From Deltaproteobacteria bacterium (GTDB lineage: Bacteria; Desulfobacterota; Desulfovibrionia; Desulfovibrionales; Desulfovibrionaceae), in assembly GCA_031264465.1 (NCBI GenBank), contig JAISDX010000148.1, positions 1-43,103 on the forward strand: a stretch of DNA of 43,103 nucleotides, written 5' to 3'. The position numbers and the translations under genes were made by a program. Shown in pieces: positions 1-9,156 of this stretch. Position 1 is the first letter of the stretch. Every line of letters begins with the position of its first letter. Below the pieces are notes generated by a model. The model was not told the DNA's origin, made no database searches, and was given only the letters and a program-made list of their open reading frames with translations.

Positions 1-1
1 G

Positions 2-238
2 TTCGCCGAGCGCGACTTTACCGTGGCCGTTACCCGGCGCGGCGAAAACAAACTCATGGCCGACACCGACTACATCGTGACCGGCACGGTGCGTTCCATC
101 CGCAAACGGACCAAGGAAGTGGCCGACGTTTATTACCAGATCACCTTGGAACTGGTGGACCCGCAAAGCGGCGAAATAGTCTGGGCCGACGAGCAGGAAA
201 TCCGCAAAACCACCACTACGCCGAAAATCGGCTGGTAA
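2..238 (+). CDS. LpoB-like penicillin-binding protein activator, C-terminal part
   Basis: The frame is open to the left edge, so the start lies outside the window; only the last 78 residues are seen. The segment reads GTVRSIRKRTKEV, then DVYYQITLELVDPQSGEIVW, then ADEQEIRK. That pattern (a GxVxSI strand, a YYxxTLxLVD strand, then a WxDExEIRK ending) is typical of the LpoB family, outer-membrane lipoproteins that stimulate bifunctional penicillin-binding proteins. The lipoprotein signal would be upstream and cannot be checked. The gene is followed closely by another exported protein with a related fold and then tamA/tamB, all on the same strand, which supports an envelope role. The function as a PBP activator is inferred from the family; other CsgG/LpoB-like proteins look similar. 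Confidence 0.7.
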   Translation, partial: FAERDFTVAVTRRGENKLMADTDYIVTGTVRSIRKRTKEVADVYYQITLELVDPQSGEIVWADEQEIRKTTTTPKIGW

Positions 239-276
239 TGGCAAACAATACAGGCTGTCAACAGGAAGGAGGCCCC

Positions 277-1374
277 ATGCACAATCAAACAAAACGCCGG
301 CCCGCTCTGCCGGCTCTGTACCCCTTGGCCGCTCTGGCCCTGCTTTGCCTGCTCGGCCTGGCAACACCGGCCGCAAGCGCGGCAGCCGGGGGTAACGAGT
401 TCGTTCTGGAGCCCGGCGCCAGGGTGCTGGTGCTGCCGTTCACCTGCTACATTCTGCCTTCCGAGTACCAGGACGCCCAGGAAGCGGTGCTGCAAAGCCT
501 GGAAAGCAACTTGGCCTACGCCCTGCAGCAGCAGGGAGTGCGCGCCCGGACGGAACGCGACGGCCTGGCCGGCGGAACCGGAAAAGCCCCGGCCAAAAGC
601 CCGGCCGACGTCTACCTGCCGCTCACCCCGGCATCTTCCGTAAGCAAGAGCGAACAAGGCGAGCTCAAAGCCGAGCCGCTGCGGGAAGGCCAGTGGGACG
701 GCGAGGCCCCCAATTCCCACATGATGGCCGGAGTTCCGCCGGCCCAGTTTGACGATTCCGACATCGTGCCCTCGGGCACGCTCATGTTGCAGCCGCGCGC
801 CGAACAGGAAAAAACCGGCCGCGGCACCCCGCTGGCAGAGGAAAAGGAACAGGCCGCCGGCCCGGCCCCGACTCCTGCCTCATCCCAGGACCAGGCCCGG
901 GACATGGAAAACCACGACCTAGGCAACGAGGTCATCGCCCAGGTCATGGAGGAATCCGGCATTTTGCAAAAAGCCGCCCAAGCCGGTTTTGACTACATCC
1001 TGACCGGGAGCGTCAGCTTCATCCAGGCCGAGCTCAAGCCGGCCGTGTACGCCGGCAACCGCGAAGTGACCAGCGTGCGCACCGCCTTCAGTTGCAGCTA
1101 CCGCCTCCTGGGCACCGGCGACGGCAAGGTGGCGGCCTTCGGCTCGGCCAGCGGGCGTTCCGGCAAGGTGGTAAACCTGAGCCAGGGCAACTATGGCGAA
1201 GAGCAAATCAACAACTCGGTAAGCGTGGTGCTGAACCAGTCCATCCAGGCCGCCGCCCTGCGGCTGGCCAGCAACCTGACGGCGCCCGGCACGTCCGGCA
1301 AGGCGGACGAAGATCTTTCCGATCAGGAATATTATCAGGACAGCCCCGGCAAGCGGCTGAAGCCTGCAAAATAA
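277..1374 (+). CDS. Exported protein of unknown function, LpoB/CsgG-like fold
   Basis: 365 residues. An in-frame ATG at 238 overlaps the previous stop, but I prefer 277: AGGAAGGAGG lies just upstream (263-272) and translation then begins directly with a good signal peptide (basic MHNQTKRRP, hydrophobic ALYPLAALALLCLLGLA, cleavage near AASA). There is no lipobox, so the product should be periplasmic. The mature N-terminus (ARVLVLPFTCYILP, residues about 47-60) and the later DYILTGSVSFIQAEL segment look like the strands of LpoB/CsgG-type domains. Between them lies a roughly 130-residue Pro/Glu/Ala/Gln-rich stretch, probably disordered. I cannot assign a function. Position after an LpoB-like gene and before tamA suggests a part in envelope assembly, which is inference. 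Confidence 0.7.
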   Translation: MHNQTKRRPALPALYPLAALALLCLLGLATPAASAAAGGNEFVLEPGARVLVLPFTCYILPSEYQDAQEAVLQSLESNLAYALQQQGVRARTERDGLAGGTGKAPAKSPADVYLPLTPASSVSKSEQGELKAEPLREGQWDGEAPNSHMMAGVPPAQFDDSDIVPSGTLMLQPRAEQEKTGRGTPLAEEKEQAAGPAPTPASSQDQARDMENHDLGNEVIAQVMEESGILQKAAQAGFDYILTGSVSFIQAELKPAVYAGNREVTSVRTAFSCSYRLLGTGDGKVAAFGSASGRSGKVVNLSQGNYGEEQINNSVSVVLNQSIQAAALRLASNLTAPGTSGKADEDLSDQEYYQDSPGKRLKPAK

Positions 1375-1404
1375 GGCAGTTATATCGCCGCGACAGATGC
1401 CGGA

Positions 1405-1437
1405 GCAGGGGCCGGGGTGCGCGCGCCCTGCCCCTGC
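1405..1437 (+). other. GC-rich hairpin downstream of the exported protein gene
   Basis: The arms GCAGGGGC (1405-1412) and GCCCCTGC (1430-1437) pair perfectly. There is no T-run after it, so it is not a standard intrinsic terminator; it may stabilise the 3' end of the upstream transcript or reduce read-through into tamA. The rest of the 205-base gap (1375-1579) is AT-richer near its right end, where a promoter for tamA could lie, but I see no convincing -35/-10 pair. Confidence 0.4.
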
Positions 1438-1579
1438 CCCGCGTTTCCATAACGCAAGGCGGCCGCATTTCTCAAAATGCCATTGCTCTTGCGGCCAAAA
1501 ACGGTTTTGTATTGGTTAAAATCACAACTGATCTCCCAGTAAATTATGAACAACTTAAAAGACAGAGCTTTATAAAAGC

Positions 1580-3709
1580 ATGCCGCGCCGCCTACGCCTG
1601 TATTGCACGTGCTGCCTCTTTTGCCTGCTTGCGGCCGGCTGCGGAGGACAAGACTCTTTGTCGCCGCTGAACATGATCGGCCCCGGCCAAAACACCGCCA
1701 TAATTTCCGACATAGCCGACCAGGATCCGGAAGGACCGATCCCGTCCCCGGACATCCCGGACGATTTTAAACAGGCCGACGCCGACTACCGTGCCGCCGC
1801 GGCCTCGACAGGACTGGCCGGCCAGGACGCGACCACCGCCTGGCGCTACAAGGTGGAGGTAACTTCGCCCCAGGCGCCGGAACTGTCCGACGCCTTCATG
1901 CAGGTCAGCCTGCTGGAACAAATGCGGAACACCCCGCCCGACACTCTGACCGGCCTGAACCAGCGCATCCGCCAGGATCTGGAAGAATCCAAAGCCGTAC
2001 TCAGCGCCTACGGCTTTTACGAAGGCCAGGCCTGGAGCCGTATCGAACTCCAGAGCGAGGAACTGCTTTACGAAGGCCGGCCCATCGACAAGCCCGGCAA
2101 CATCAAGAGCGTGGGCGGGCACATCGACGCCCGCCGCCAGGCCGCGCGCTACGAAGAGGCCAGGCAGCGCCGTACCCTGCGCCGGAACGTGATCGTCCAT
2201 ATCCACTTTGTGCCGGGCCAGCAATATACTCTGGGGCGCTCCTCCATCACGGCCGCCGACCCGGAAAACGGCTTTGCCGGGCAACTGCATTCCCGGAACA
2301 GCAACCGCGAGCACGGACGAGACCTGGATACGCTGGACGATGTGAATTTTCCGGCCGGTTCGCCGGCCGTGGCCGAAAAGGTGCTGCGCGCCGTGGATCT
2401 GGTGCGGGACGCCCTGCAGAACAACGGCTACCCCTACGCCGAAATTGCCGACACCCGCTACGTGGTGGATTATGACACCAAAACCCTGGAAGCCGACATC
2501 AAGGTAAACACCGGCCCGATCAGCTACATGGGCGAGCTCAAGGTAGAAGGCGACATCAACGTCGGGCCGGAATACCTTGATGCCGTGCGCAACTGGCGCG
2601 ACGGCCGCCTCTGGAACGCCGCCGTGCTCGACAACTTCAGCGACGCTCTGCGCCAGACCGGCCTGTTCCAGACCGTGAACGTCAAGCCGGCGGACCAAGT
2701 GGGCGAAGACGGGCTCCGGCCGATAATTGCCGAGCTCAGCCCGGCTCTGGAACGCACGGTGACCGCCGCCCTGAAATACAACACCGACTTCGGGATGGGG
2801 CTGGAAGCCTCTTGGACGCACCGCAACCTTACCGGACGCGGCGACCGCCTGAGCGTTGAAATGCCGCTTTGGGAAGACATGCAAATCGTCTTCGCCCAGT
2901 ACCGGCTGCCCTTTTTCATGGATCCTAGCCAGGATTTCGTGGCCCAGGCCGCCCTGCGCAACGAGGACATCGACGCTTATGACCTGAGCTCCCTTTCCAC
3001 GGCCGTGGGTCTGGAACGGCGCTTTAACCGCTTCCTCTCCGGCAGCGCCAAAGTGAGCGCGGAAGGCGGCGAAATGAAAACCCCTGACGAATCCAGAACG
3101 GAATACATCATGTTCGGGCTGCCCCTGAACCTCACCTACGACCGGGCCAACAGCCTGCTGGACGCCACCAGCGGCTACCGGCTCACGCTCCAGGGCAGCC
3201 CCTACACCGGGAGCTACCACCAGGATTTCAACGTCGTGCGCACCCGGCTGGACGCCTCGGCCTACCTGCCGCTGCTGGGCGAAAACAAGCTGGTGCTGGC
3301 GCTGCGCGGCAGCGTCGGGAGCCTGCTCGGCTCCGACTCCGACAATATTCCGGCCACCATCCGCTACTACAGCGGCGGCGGCGGTTCGGTGCGCGGCTAT
3401 TCCTACCAGTCGCTGGGGCCGCGCAACTCCGACGACGACCCTCTGGGAGGAGCGTCGCTGACCGAAGTGAGCGCCGAAGCCCGCTACAAACCGGGCGAAA
3501 ACTGGGGGTTGGCGGCTTTTTTGGACGGCGGCATGGTCTACTCGGATCCTTCGCCAGACTTCGGCGAGGATTTGCGCTGGGGCGCCGGCCTGGGCTTCCG
3601 CTATTACACGATTATCGGGCCGGTACGCTTTGACGTGGCCACACCCCTGAACGGGCGCGACGATGATGACAGCGTGCAGATTTACATCAGCATAGGGCAG
3701 AGCTTCTGA
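1580..3709 (+). CDS. tamA: TamA-type outer-membrane assembly protein (BamA/Omp85 superfamily) with lipoprotein signal
   Basis: 709 residues. TamA is an Omp85-family barrel that works with TamB in moving proteins or lipids to the outer membrane. The N-terminal half has POTRA-like segments (for example VEVTSPQAPELSDAF, IHFVPGQQYTLG, IKVNTGPISYMGELKVEG); the C-terminal half (from about residue 395) is a surface-antigen barrel with the GGGGSVRGYSYQSLGPR segment characteristic of the family, GPVRFDVATPL, and a terminal strand ending in Phe (QIYISIGQSF). Its stop codon overlaps the tamB start (TGATG), so the pair is translationally coupled. Odd feature: the N-terminus ends in LLAAGC at Cys21, a plausible lipobox, whereas classical TamA has a signal peptidase I signal. 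The start is the first ATG of the frame; the ribosome-binding site is weak. Confidence 0.88.
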   Translation: MPRRLRLYCTCCLFCLLAAGCGGQDSLSPLNMIGPGQNTAIISDIADQDPEGPIPSPDIPDDFKQADADYRAAAASTGLAGQDATTAWRYKVEVTSPQAPELSDAFMQVSLLEQMRNTPPDTLTGLNQRIRQDLEESKAVLSAYGFYEGQAWSRIELQSEELLYEGRPIDKPGNIKSVGGHIDARRQAARYEEARQRRTLRRNVIVHIHFVPGQQYTLGRSSITAADPENGFAGQLHSRNSNREHGRDLDTLDDVNFPAGSPAVAEKVLRAVDLVRDALQNNGYPYAEIADTRYVVDYDTKTLEADIKVNTGPISYMGELKVEGDINVGPEYLDAVRNWRDGRLWNAAVLDNFSDALRQTGLFQTVNVKPADQVGEDGLRPIIAELSPALERTVTAALKYNTDFGMGLEASWTHRNLTGRGDRLSVEMPLWEDMQIVFAQYRLPFFMDPSQDFVAQAALRNEDIDAYDLSSLSTAVGLERRFNRFLSGSAKVSAEGGEMKTPDESRTEYIMFGLPLNLTYDRANSLLDATSGYRLTLQGSPYTGSYHQDFNVVRTRLDASAYLPLLGENKLVLALRGSVGSLLGSDSDNIPATIRYYSGGGGSVRGYSYQSLGPRNSDDDPLGGASLTEVSAEARYKPGENWGLAAFLDGGMVYSDPSPDFGEDLRWGAGLGFRYYTIIGPVRFDVATPLNGRDDDDSVQIYISIGQSF

Positions 3710-6700
3710 TGGCCGGCACAGACAAGCGCAAAAACGCGAGGAAAGGGAGGCCCCTGCGCCTGGGTCTGAAAATAGCGGCCGGGCTCGCGGGGCTCCTGCT
3801 GGTGCTCGTGTTCGCCCTGCTGCTCTGGCTGCGCACCAGCCATGCCGAAAAAGTCATTTCCGGGCTGGTCACGGAACAACTGGCCGCCCAGGGCCTGTTC
3901 CTGAAAACGGCGGAGTTTGAAGGCCCGCTGCCCGGCCGGCTGCACCTCAGGGGGCTGGAGCTGGCCGATGAAAAGGGCGTCTGGCTCAGCCTGGACGAGC
4001 TTGAACTGCGGCTCAGGCTGAGTTCCCTGCTGCTTCGGCGACTGGAGGTGGAAAGGCTGCATGTTTCCGGCCCGGCCCTGTTCCGCCTGCCAGAACCGCC
4101 GTCCTCGCCTCCCTCTGTAGCGGGGGCAACGGCAAATGCCACCGACAGCGGGCCGCTGATCTTGCCGGTTTCCATCCGGCTGGCCGACGTGGATATCAGC
4201 GACGGACATATCGGACCCGGCATTCTGGAAATGCTCGGCCAGACCGGCGATGCCGAATCACGGGCACTCACGCTCCCGCGCATGACCTTGAGCGTCAAGG
4301 GCGGAGCCGTCCTTTCCCGGCGCGGCATCGCCGCCAATCTTGAAGCCTCGGCCCTGCAGGAAGACGGCAGCGGCTTCAGCCTGAACCTGTACACCGGGCC
4401 GCTGAGCCCCGGGGAAATCAAAGCGCTGCAGCGCGAACTTTCGCAGGCGGCGGACCTGGACTGGTCGCAGGGCGGCAACGTGCCCGACAGCCTCGGGCCG
4501 GAGTTGCCGGAAGAAGGCGGCGAAACCCCGCTCTGGCCGCTGGGCATGCAGGGACGGGACTACCTGAAGCTGGACATTGCGGCCAGAGAAGCCCAGGGAG
4601 GGCTCCTGGCCTTTCTGGCCGGACGGCCCGATTTCCCAGCCTACGCGGTAACGCTGAACGGCGTGGGCACGCCGCAGGACTGGCGCGGCCTGCTGAGCCT
4701 CAGGGCCGAGAAGCTCCTGGACGTGGAAGGCGGCTTCGAACTCACCTCGTCCGGAAACATGATCAACTTTGAAAGGATTCTCGACGACCGCCTTACGGCC
4801 GGGCTGCACCTGCGGGCCACGGCTCTGGAGGACGTTCCGGAGCAATGGCGCGCCGTCGCGGCCCCGCAGCTCGCCCTGGAAGCCGCGGTTCGCTGGAACG
4901 CGAACAAGGGATTTCTCGACCTGGTAAGCCTGGAGAGCGAAGGTTGGCAAGTAGCTCTGCGCGCTTTTGAATTGAACGACAGCGGCGAGCTTATGCGCCT
5001 GCGCGGCCACTTGCACGCCCGGCTGGACGAAAAGGGCTTCGGAAAGCTTCTGGGCGGCGATGCCGTTGCCGGCGCTGCTGAAAATGGAGCGGGAAACGAA
5101 GCGGCAGCCGGAGCGGCCTTGGGGGCCAACGTCCTGAGCACGGACACCGGCATAGAGCTGGACATCCGGCAGGCCGCGACGGGCCGGTTAGCCGGTCAAT
5201 CCATAAAGCTGGGCCTTACCGGCTTGGCCGCCGCCAGCTTCGAGGGGCAGGAACTGCCGCTCTCCTACAGCCTGGGCGGAGAATTTGCGGAAAACTACCT
5301 GAAAATTTCCGGCCTTTCCATGTCCGGCCTGGGGCTCAACCTTACCGGCAACGGCGAATACAGCCTGGCCCAGGGCAAGGCCATGGCCGACCTGAAGCTG
5401 ACCAGCCGGGGCGGCACGCCCTGGCGGCCCTGGCTGGAAAACATGCTCCAGGCCCCCGGCAGCCTGCCCGGCGGCGACGTGGAGCTGGCCGTGCATCTTG
5501 AATCTAACGAAATAGGCGCGGTTGGCGCCGAGGAATCCGCCGGCGACGGCCATGGGTTCGGCGGCAAGAGCGGCCAGAGGAACAATGGGGGAAGCAGTAA
5601 GGCCAGCCTGGAGCTGCAAGGGCGCAACATGATCTGGCCGGCCCAGGTGCCGGCGGGCCTTTTGGGCGGGAGCGCGGACATCAGGGCCACTTTTTCCGGC
5701 TCGGCGCATACGGCCTACAGTTTTTCCGTGGACAGGCTGGAGAGCGGAATAATCAGCCTGCATGGCGGAGGAAAAGTCTTCACGCCGCTGGACAAGCTCC
5801 GCCTGGACGCGCACGCTTCCCTGCGACTGGCTTCCCTTGAACCTCTCCTGGCCGGCAGCGCCTTCAGCGAGGCGCCGGGCGACGCCTTCCAGCCGCCCTA
5901 CGCCGTTGACGACCAGGCCTGGCCTAATGGCGAACCTCTGCCCAACAAGCTTGGCGGGCGGGCGGGAGCGATTCTGGAAACTTCCGCCCAAGGCTCCCTG
6001 GACAACCTGAACCTGAATTTTCTGCTCCAACTGGCGGACTTGCACCTGCCTTCCAAAAACGTGCTCGGCTCTCCCAGCCTGCGCGTTGTCACGCAGCGTC
6101 AGGCGGCCAGGCCCGGCATGCACGGCCGCCTTGAGTTCACCGCCGTTCAGCGGCCCGGCGGCCCGCTCAGCCTGGGCGGCTACTGGAGTTTCAACCCGGC
6201 CGAAGCCGGTGGGCTGGCGGCCGCGCTCAGCCAATTGGAAGGCAAGGCCAACGGCCTGGCGCTCCAGGCCGACCTGCAACTGAAAATGCCGGCCGGCGCG
6301 CCGCCGCTCCTGGCGGGCGGCGGCCAGTTGAAAATCGACAACTGGCGCACCATTGACGCCTTTACCGGGGCTCGCATCTCCGGGCAGCCGGCCCAACTCA
6401 ATTTTACACTGGAGCCCTCCACCGACGCCGGGCGCGGGCAAAGCCTCACGGCGGACTGGAAAGCGGGCAGCATCTCGCTTTACCAGGAGGCGGACGGCAG
6501 CCAGGGCATCCAGACCAAAGCTTTTGATGTGAGCTCCATGGAAGGCAAGCTGGACGTTACCCGCCTGTTCCAGATGCCGCGCCTCCAGCTTGACCTCAAG
6601 GCCGGACGCGGCAGCGCCGGCGTGCTGCACTGGCGCTCCGGCCTAGCCAAGGTTTCGACCGAGCAGGACGAGGGCAATTTCGAACTGGCGCTTTACGGCT

Positions 6701-9054
6701 GGCGCGGTTCAGGTTCTTCCTGGAGCCAGAGCGACAGCGCAGACAGCGGCCAGAGCGGGCAATCCCGGCAGCGCGGGCAGGACGATTCCACCTCCGGACC
6801 CGGCTCCGAGCTGGTAGCCTTGGGCGGCGCCTTCAATCTGGCCGGCCCAACGCTGGACCTGAAAAAATTTGAACTGCACTCGGCCGACCGCGGCAGCCAC
6901 GCGGTACTGGCCGCGCCGGCCCGCCTGGATTTCAGCCAGGGCCTGCAACTCAAGGAACTGAGACTGGACCTGACCGCCCAAGCCAGGGGCGACTCCATCC
7001 CGCTGCGCCGGCGCGGGCAACAGGGCTCCGGCGCACGGCAGGCAGACGACGCGAACAGGACGGCCCGCACCGAAAAAGGCAGCCTGATGGCCTCGGCCGA
7101 GTTCGTCGGCGAGCGGGCCCGGTTGCAGCTCCGCATAAAAAATCTGCCTTTCCAGATTGCCCGTCTGCTCGTTGAAGGTTCCCTGCCGGAAGGAACGCTG
7201 GACCTGGACCTGAACCTGGACAAGCAGGGGGCAAAATTGCGCGGCAACCTCACGGCCAGTTCGGCCTTTTACCCGAGCGCGGAAGCGCTGCCGGACTCCG
7301 GCGAAAACGGTACCGCCGGCGGTGCGACGGCCGCGCCCGCAACTGGCGCGGCAAGCCCCAATACGGCCGGCACGGGTGACGTTGCGGCCATTGCCCGGAC
7401 CATCCGGGATACGCCGCTCCTGTTCAAGCTCGAGGCCAACTTTGACGAAAACCCTTCCAATATTTTCCCCAGGAGCCAACTGACGCGCGTGGCCGGCATA
7501 ACCCGGCTGATCATGCGCGGCACCATAAATTACGCCGCGGCGCCGGAAGGCTCGCGTGACGGCACCATAGACCTGGACCTGCCCTTGCGGGTCGGGCAGG
7601 AGTTGATGCCGACCCTGGATACGCAGGTGCCGATGATGGCGCACGTCAAATGGCAGGGGCCGCTGTCCATTTTGTGGCGCCTGGTGCCCATGGCCGACCG
7701 GGAGCTTGACGGCTTTGGCAGCATAAACCTGGGCCTGTTCGGCAGCTTGCGGGATCCGCGTTACCAGGGGCGGGCCTACCTGGTGGGCGGCCGCTTTGAG
7801 GACAAAATTCAAGGAGTCCTGCTTGAAGACATTACCCTGGAAGCCCGAGGCAACAGCGGCCGCCTGGATTTGCTGCTTTCAGCCAGCGACGGCGACATGG
7901 GGAGCCTGGCCATACAGGGCGCGCTGCATTCGCCATCCGACACCGGCCCCGGCCTGGGAGCGGAAGAAGGCGGGCGGGAGCGCGCACGGGGCCAGGGCCG
8001 GCACGGCGGCCCGACCCTGATCGGCAGCGCGGAACCGCCGCACCTGACTCTGCGCGGGCAAATCCGCAGTCTCGCCCCTCTGCACCGGGACGATCTCTCC
8101 CTGCAAATTTCCGGCGTCCTGGGCGCCAAAGGCCCGCTTTCCGGCCTGGACCTCAGCGCCCGGATCGACGTGGAGCGGGCCGAGTACAAACTGCTGCAAG
8201 GCATGGGCGGCGGCGTGACCACGCTGGAAATTACGAACCCGGCGGAGGTTGTGCAAAAGCAGGAAAGCAGCCACACGCTTGACGCCGAGGTGAATCTTCC
8301 CGGCCGGGTGTTTGTGCGCGGCTTCGGGCTGGACAGCGAATGGCGCGGCAATGTCCGGGCGGCCGGGCCGGTTTCGGCCTTGAGCGTGACCGGGCAGATT
8401 TCGCCGGTGCGCGGCTATTTTGACGTCTTTTCCAAATCCTTTGAGTTTTCCGGCGGCGGCATCACCTTTGGCGGCGGCACGAAAATCAACCCCGGCCTGG
8501 CTCTCGACCTGACGTACAACGACCCAAACATTACCGCCATCATCGAAATTTACGGCACCGCCCAGAAGCCGCGTTTCAACTTGAGCAGCCGCCCGCCCCT
8601 GCCGCAGGACCAGATTCTCTCCCAGGTGCTTTTCGGCAAGAGCCTGGACAACCTCAGCAACTACGAAGCCATCCAGCTGGCCAACGGCCTCAGGGTGCTT
8701 TCCGGCGAGGGGAGCCTGGATCTGCTCGGCACCATGCGCGACACCCTGGGCGTGGACATGCTGCGCATCAGCGGCGGCAGCGGCACGCAGCAGCGCAACA
8801 CCCACGGCACCCTCGGCGCTTCCGACTTGGGCGGAGGCGCGTCTTCCTCCGATTCCAGCGCCGAAGATTCCATCCCCAAGCTGGAAGCCGGCAAATACAT
8901 AACCGACAAGATTTATGTGGGCGTGGAGCAAGGCGTGACCGCGGACAGCTCCAGCGTGCGGGTGGAGGTGGAACTGCGCCCCAACCTGACGTTGCAGGGC
9001 CGCAGCAGCACCCAGTCCGGCGAGGTGGGACTGGGCTGGAAAATGGATTATTGA
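3709..9054 (+). CDS. tamB: Translocation and assembly module protein TamB
   Basis: 1781 residues, longer than E. coli TamB (about 1260). It is inner-membrane anchored by one N-terminal helix (about residues 19-43, LGLKIAAGLAGLLLVLVFALLLWL) after a basic start, followed by a very long repetitive beta-rich periplasmic body. The C-terminal 350 residues carry the DUF490/TamB domain: LDAEVNLPGRVFVRGFGLDSEW, ISPVRGYFDVFSKSFEFSGG, then PRFNLSSRPPLPQDQILSQVLFGKS, and a closing segment with VGVEQGVTADSSSVRVEVEL. The body contains several low-complexity insertions rich in Ser, Gly, Gln and Arg (around 5520-5600, 6710-6800, 7010-7060, 7950-8010), probably flexible loops. The coding sequence overlaps the tamA stop by one base. 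TamB forms a periplasm-spanning groove thought to carry lipids or barrel substrates; the family call is firm. Confidence 0.92.
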   Translation: MAGTDKRKNARKGRPLRLGLKIAAGLAGLLLVLVFALLLWLRTSHAEKVISGLVTEQLAAQGLFLKTAEFEGPLPGRLHLRGLELADEKGVWLSLDELELRLRLSSLLLRRLEVERLHVSGPALFRLPEPPSSPPSVAGATANATDSGPLILPVSIRLADVDISDGHIGPGILEMLGQTGDAESRALTLPRMTLSVKGGAVLSRRGIAANLEASALQEDGSGFSLNLYTGPLSPGEIKALQRELSQAADLDWSQGGNVPDSLGPELPEEGGETPLWPLGMQGRDYLKLDIAAREAQGGLLAFLAGRPDFPAYAVTLNGVGTPQDWRGLLSLRAEKLLDVEGGFELTSSGNMINFERILDDRLTAGLHLRATALEDVPEQWRAVAAPQLALEAAVRWNANKGFLDLVSLESEGWQVALRAFELNDSGELMRLRGHLHARLDEKGFGKLLGGDAVAGAAENGAGNEAAAGAALGANVLSTDTGIELDIRQAATGRLAGQSIKLGLTGLAAASFEGQELPLSYSLGGEFAENYLKISGLSMSGLGLNLTGNGEYSLAQGKAMADLKLTSRGGTPWRPWLENMLQAPGSLPGGDVELAVHLESNEIGAVGAEESAGDGHGFGGKSGQRNNGGSSKASLELQGRNMIWPAQVPAGLLGGSADIRATFSGSAHTAYSFSVDRLESGIISLHGGGKVFTPLDKLRLDAHASLRLASLEPLLAGSAFSEAPGDAFQPPYAVDDQAWPNGEPLPNKLGGRAGAILETSAQGSLDNLNLNFLLQLADLHLPSKNVLGSPSLRVVTQRQAARPGMHGRLEFTAVQRPGGPLSLGGYWSFNPAEAGGLAAALSQLEGKANGLALQADLQLKMPAGAPPLLAGGGQLKIDNWRTIDAFTGARISGQPAQLNFTLEPSTDAGRGQSLTADWKAGSISLYQEADGSQGIQTKAFDVSSMEGKLDVTRLFQMPRLQLDLKAGRGSAGVLHWRSGLAKVSTEQDEGNFELALYGWRGSGSSWSQSDSADSGQSGQSRQRGQDDSTSGPGSELVALGGAFNLAGPTLDLKKFELHSADRGSHAVLAAPARLDFSQGLQLKELRLDLTAQARGDSIPLRRRGQQGSGARQADDANRTARTEKGSLMASAEFVGERARLQLRIKNLPFQIARLLVEGSLPEGTLDLDLNLDKQGAKLRGNLTASSAFYPSAEALPDSGENGTAGGATAAPATGAASPNTAGTGDVAAIARTIRDTPLLFKLEANFDENPSNIFPRSQLTRVAGITRLIMRGTINYAAAPEGSRDGTIDLDLPLRVGQELMPTLDTQVPMMAHVKWQGPLSILWRLVPMADRELDGFGSINLGLFGSLRDPRYQGRAYLVGGRFEDKIQGVLLEDITLEARGNSGRLDLLLSASDGDMGSLAIQGALHSPSDTGPGLGAEEGGRERARGQGRHGGPTLIGSAEPPHLTLRGQIRSLAPLHRDDLSLQISGVLGAKGPLSGLDLSARIDVERAEYKLLQGMGGGVTTLEITNPAEVVQKQESSHTLDAEVNLPGRVFVRGFGLDSEWRGNVRAAGPVSALSVTGQISPVRGYFDVFSKSFEFSGGGITFGGGTKINPGLALDLTYNDPNITAIIEIYGTAQKPRFNLSSRPPLPQDQILSQVLFGKSLDNLSNYEAIQLANGLRVLSGEGSLDLLGTMRDTLGVDMLRISGGSGTQQRNTHGTLGASDLGGGASSSDSSAEDSIPKLEAGKYITDKIYVGVEQGVTADSSSVRVEVELRPNLTLQGRSSTQSGEVGLGWKMDY

Positions 9055-9156
9055 GGCGAGTTACAAAGGGTCGGTTCAAGACATTTGCCTTTTGCCGGAA
9101 TAATGCTTATCAGACCCTGACTATTTGAACATTTCACCCAAAAGCCGGATTCCAGC

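Noticed and set aside
1592-3220. Minus-strand frame opposite tamA
   Set aside because: Shadow of the tamA gene; no motif seen.
7950-8010. Low-complexity region in tamB, considered as an insertion element
   Set aside because: It stays in frame, has no terminal repeats and is like other flexible loops of this protein.
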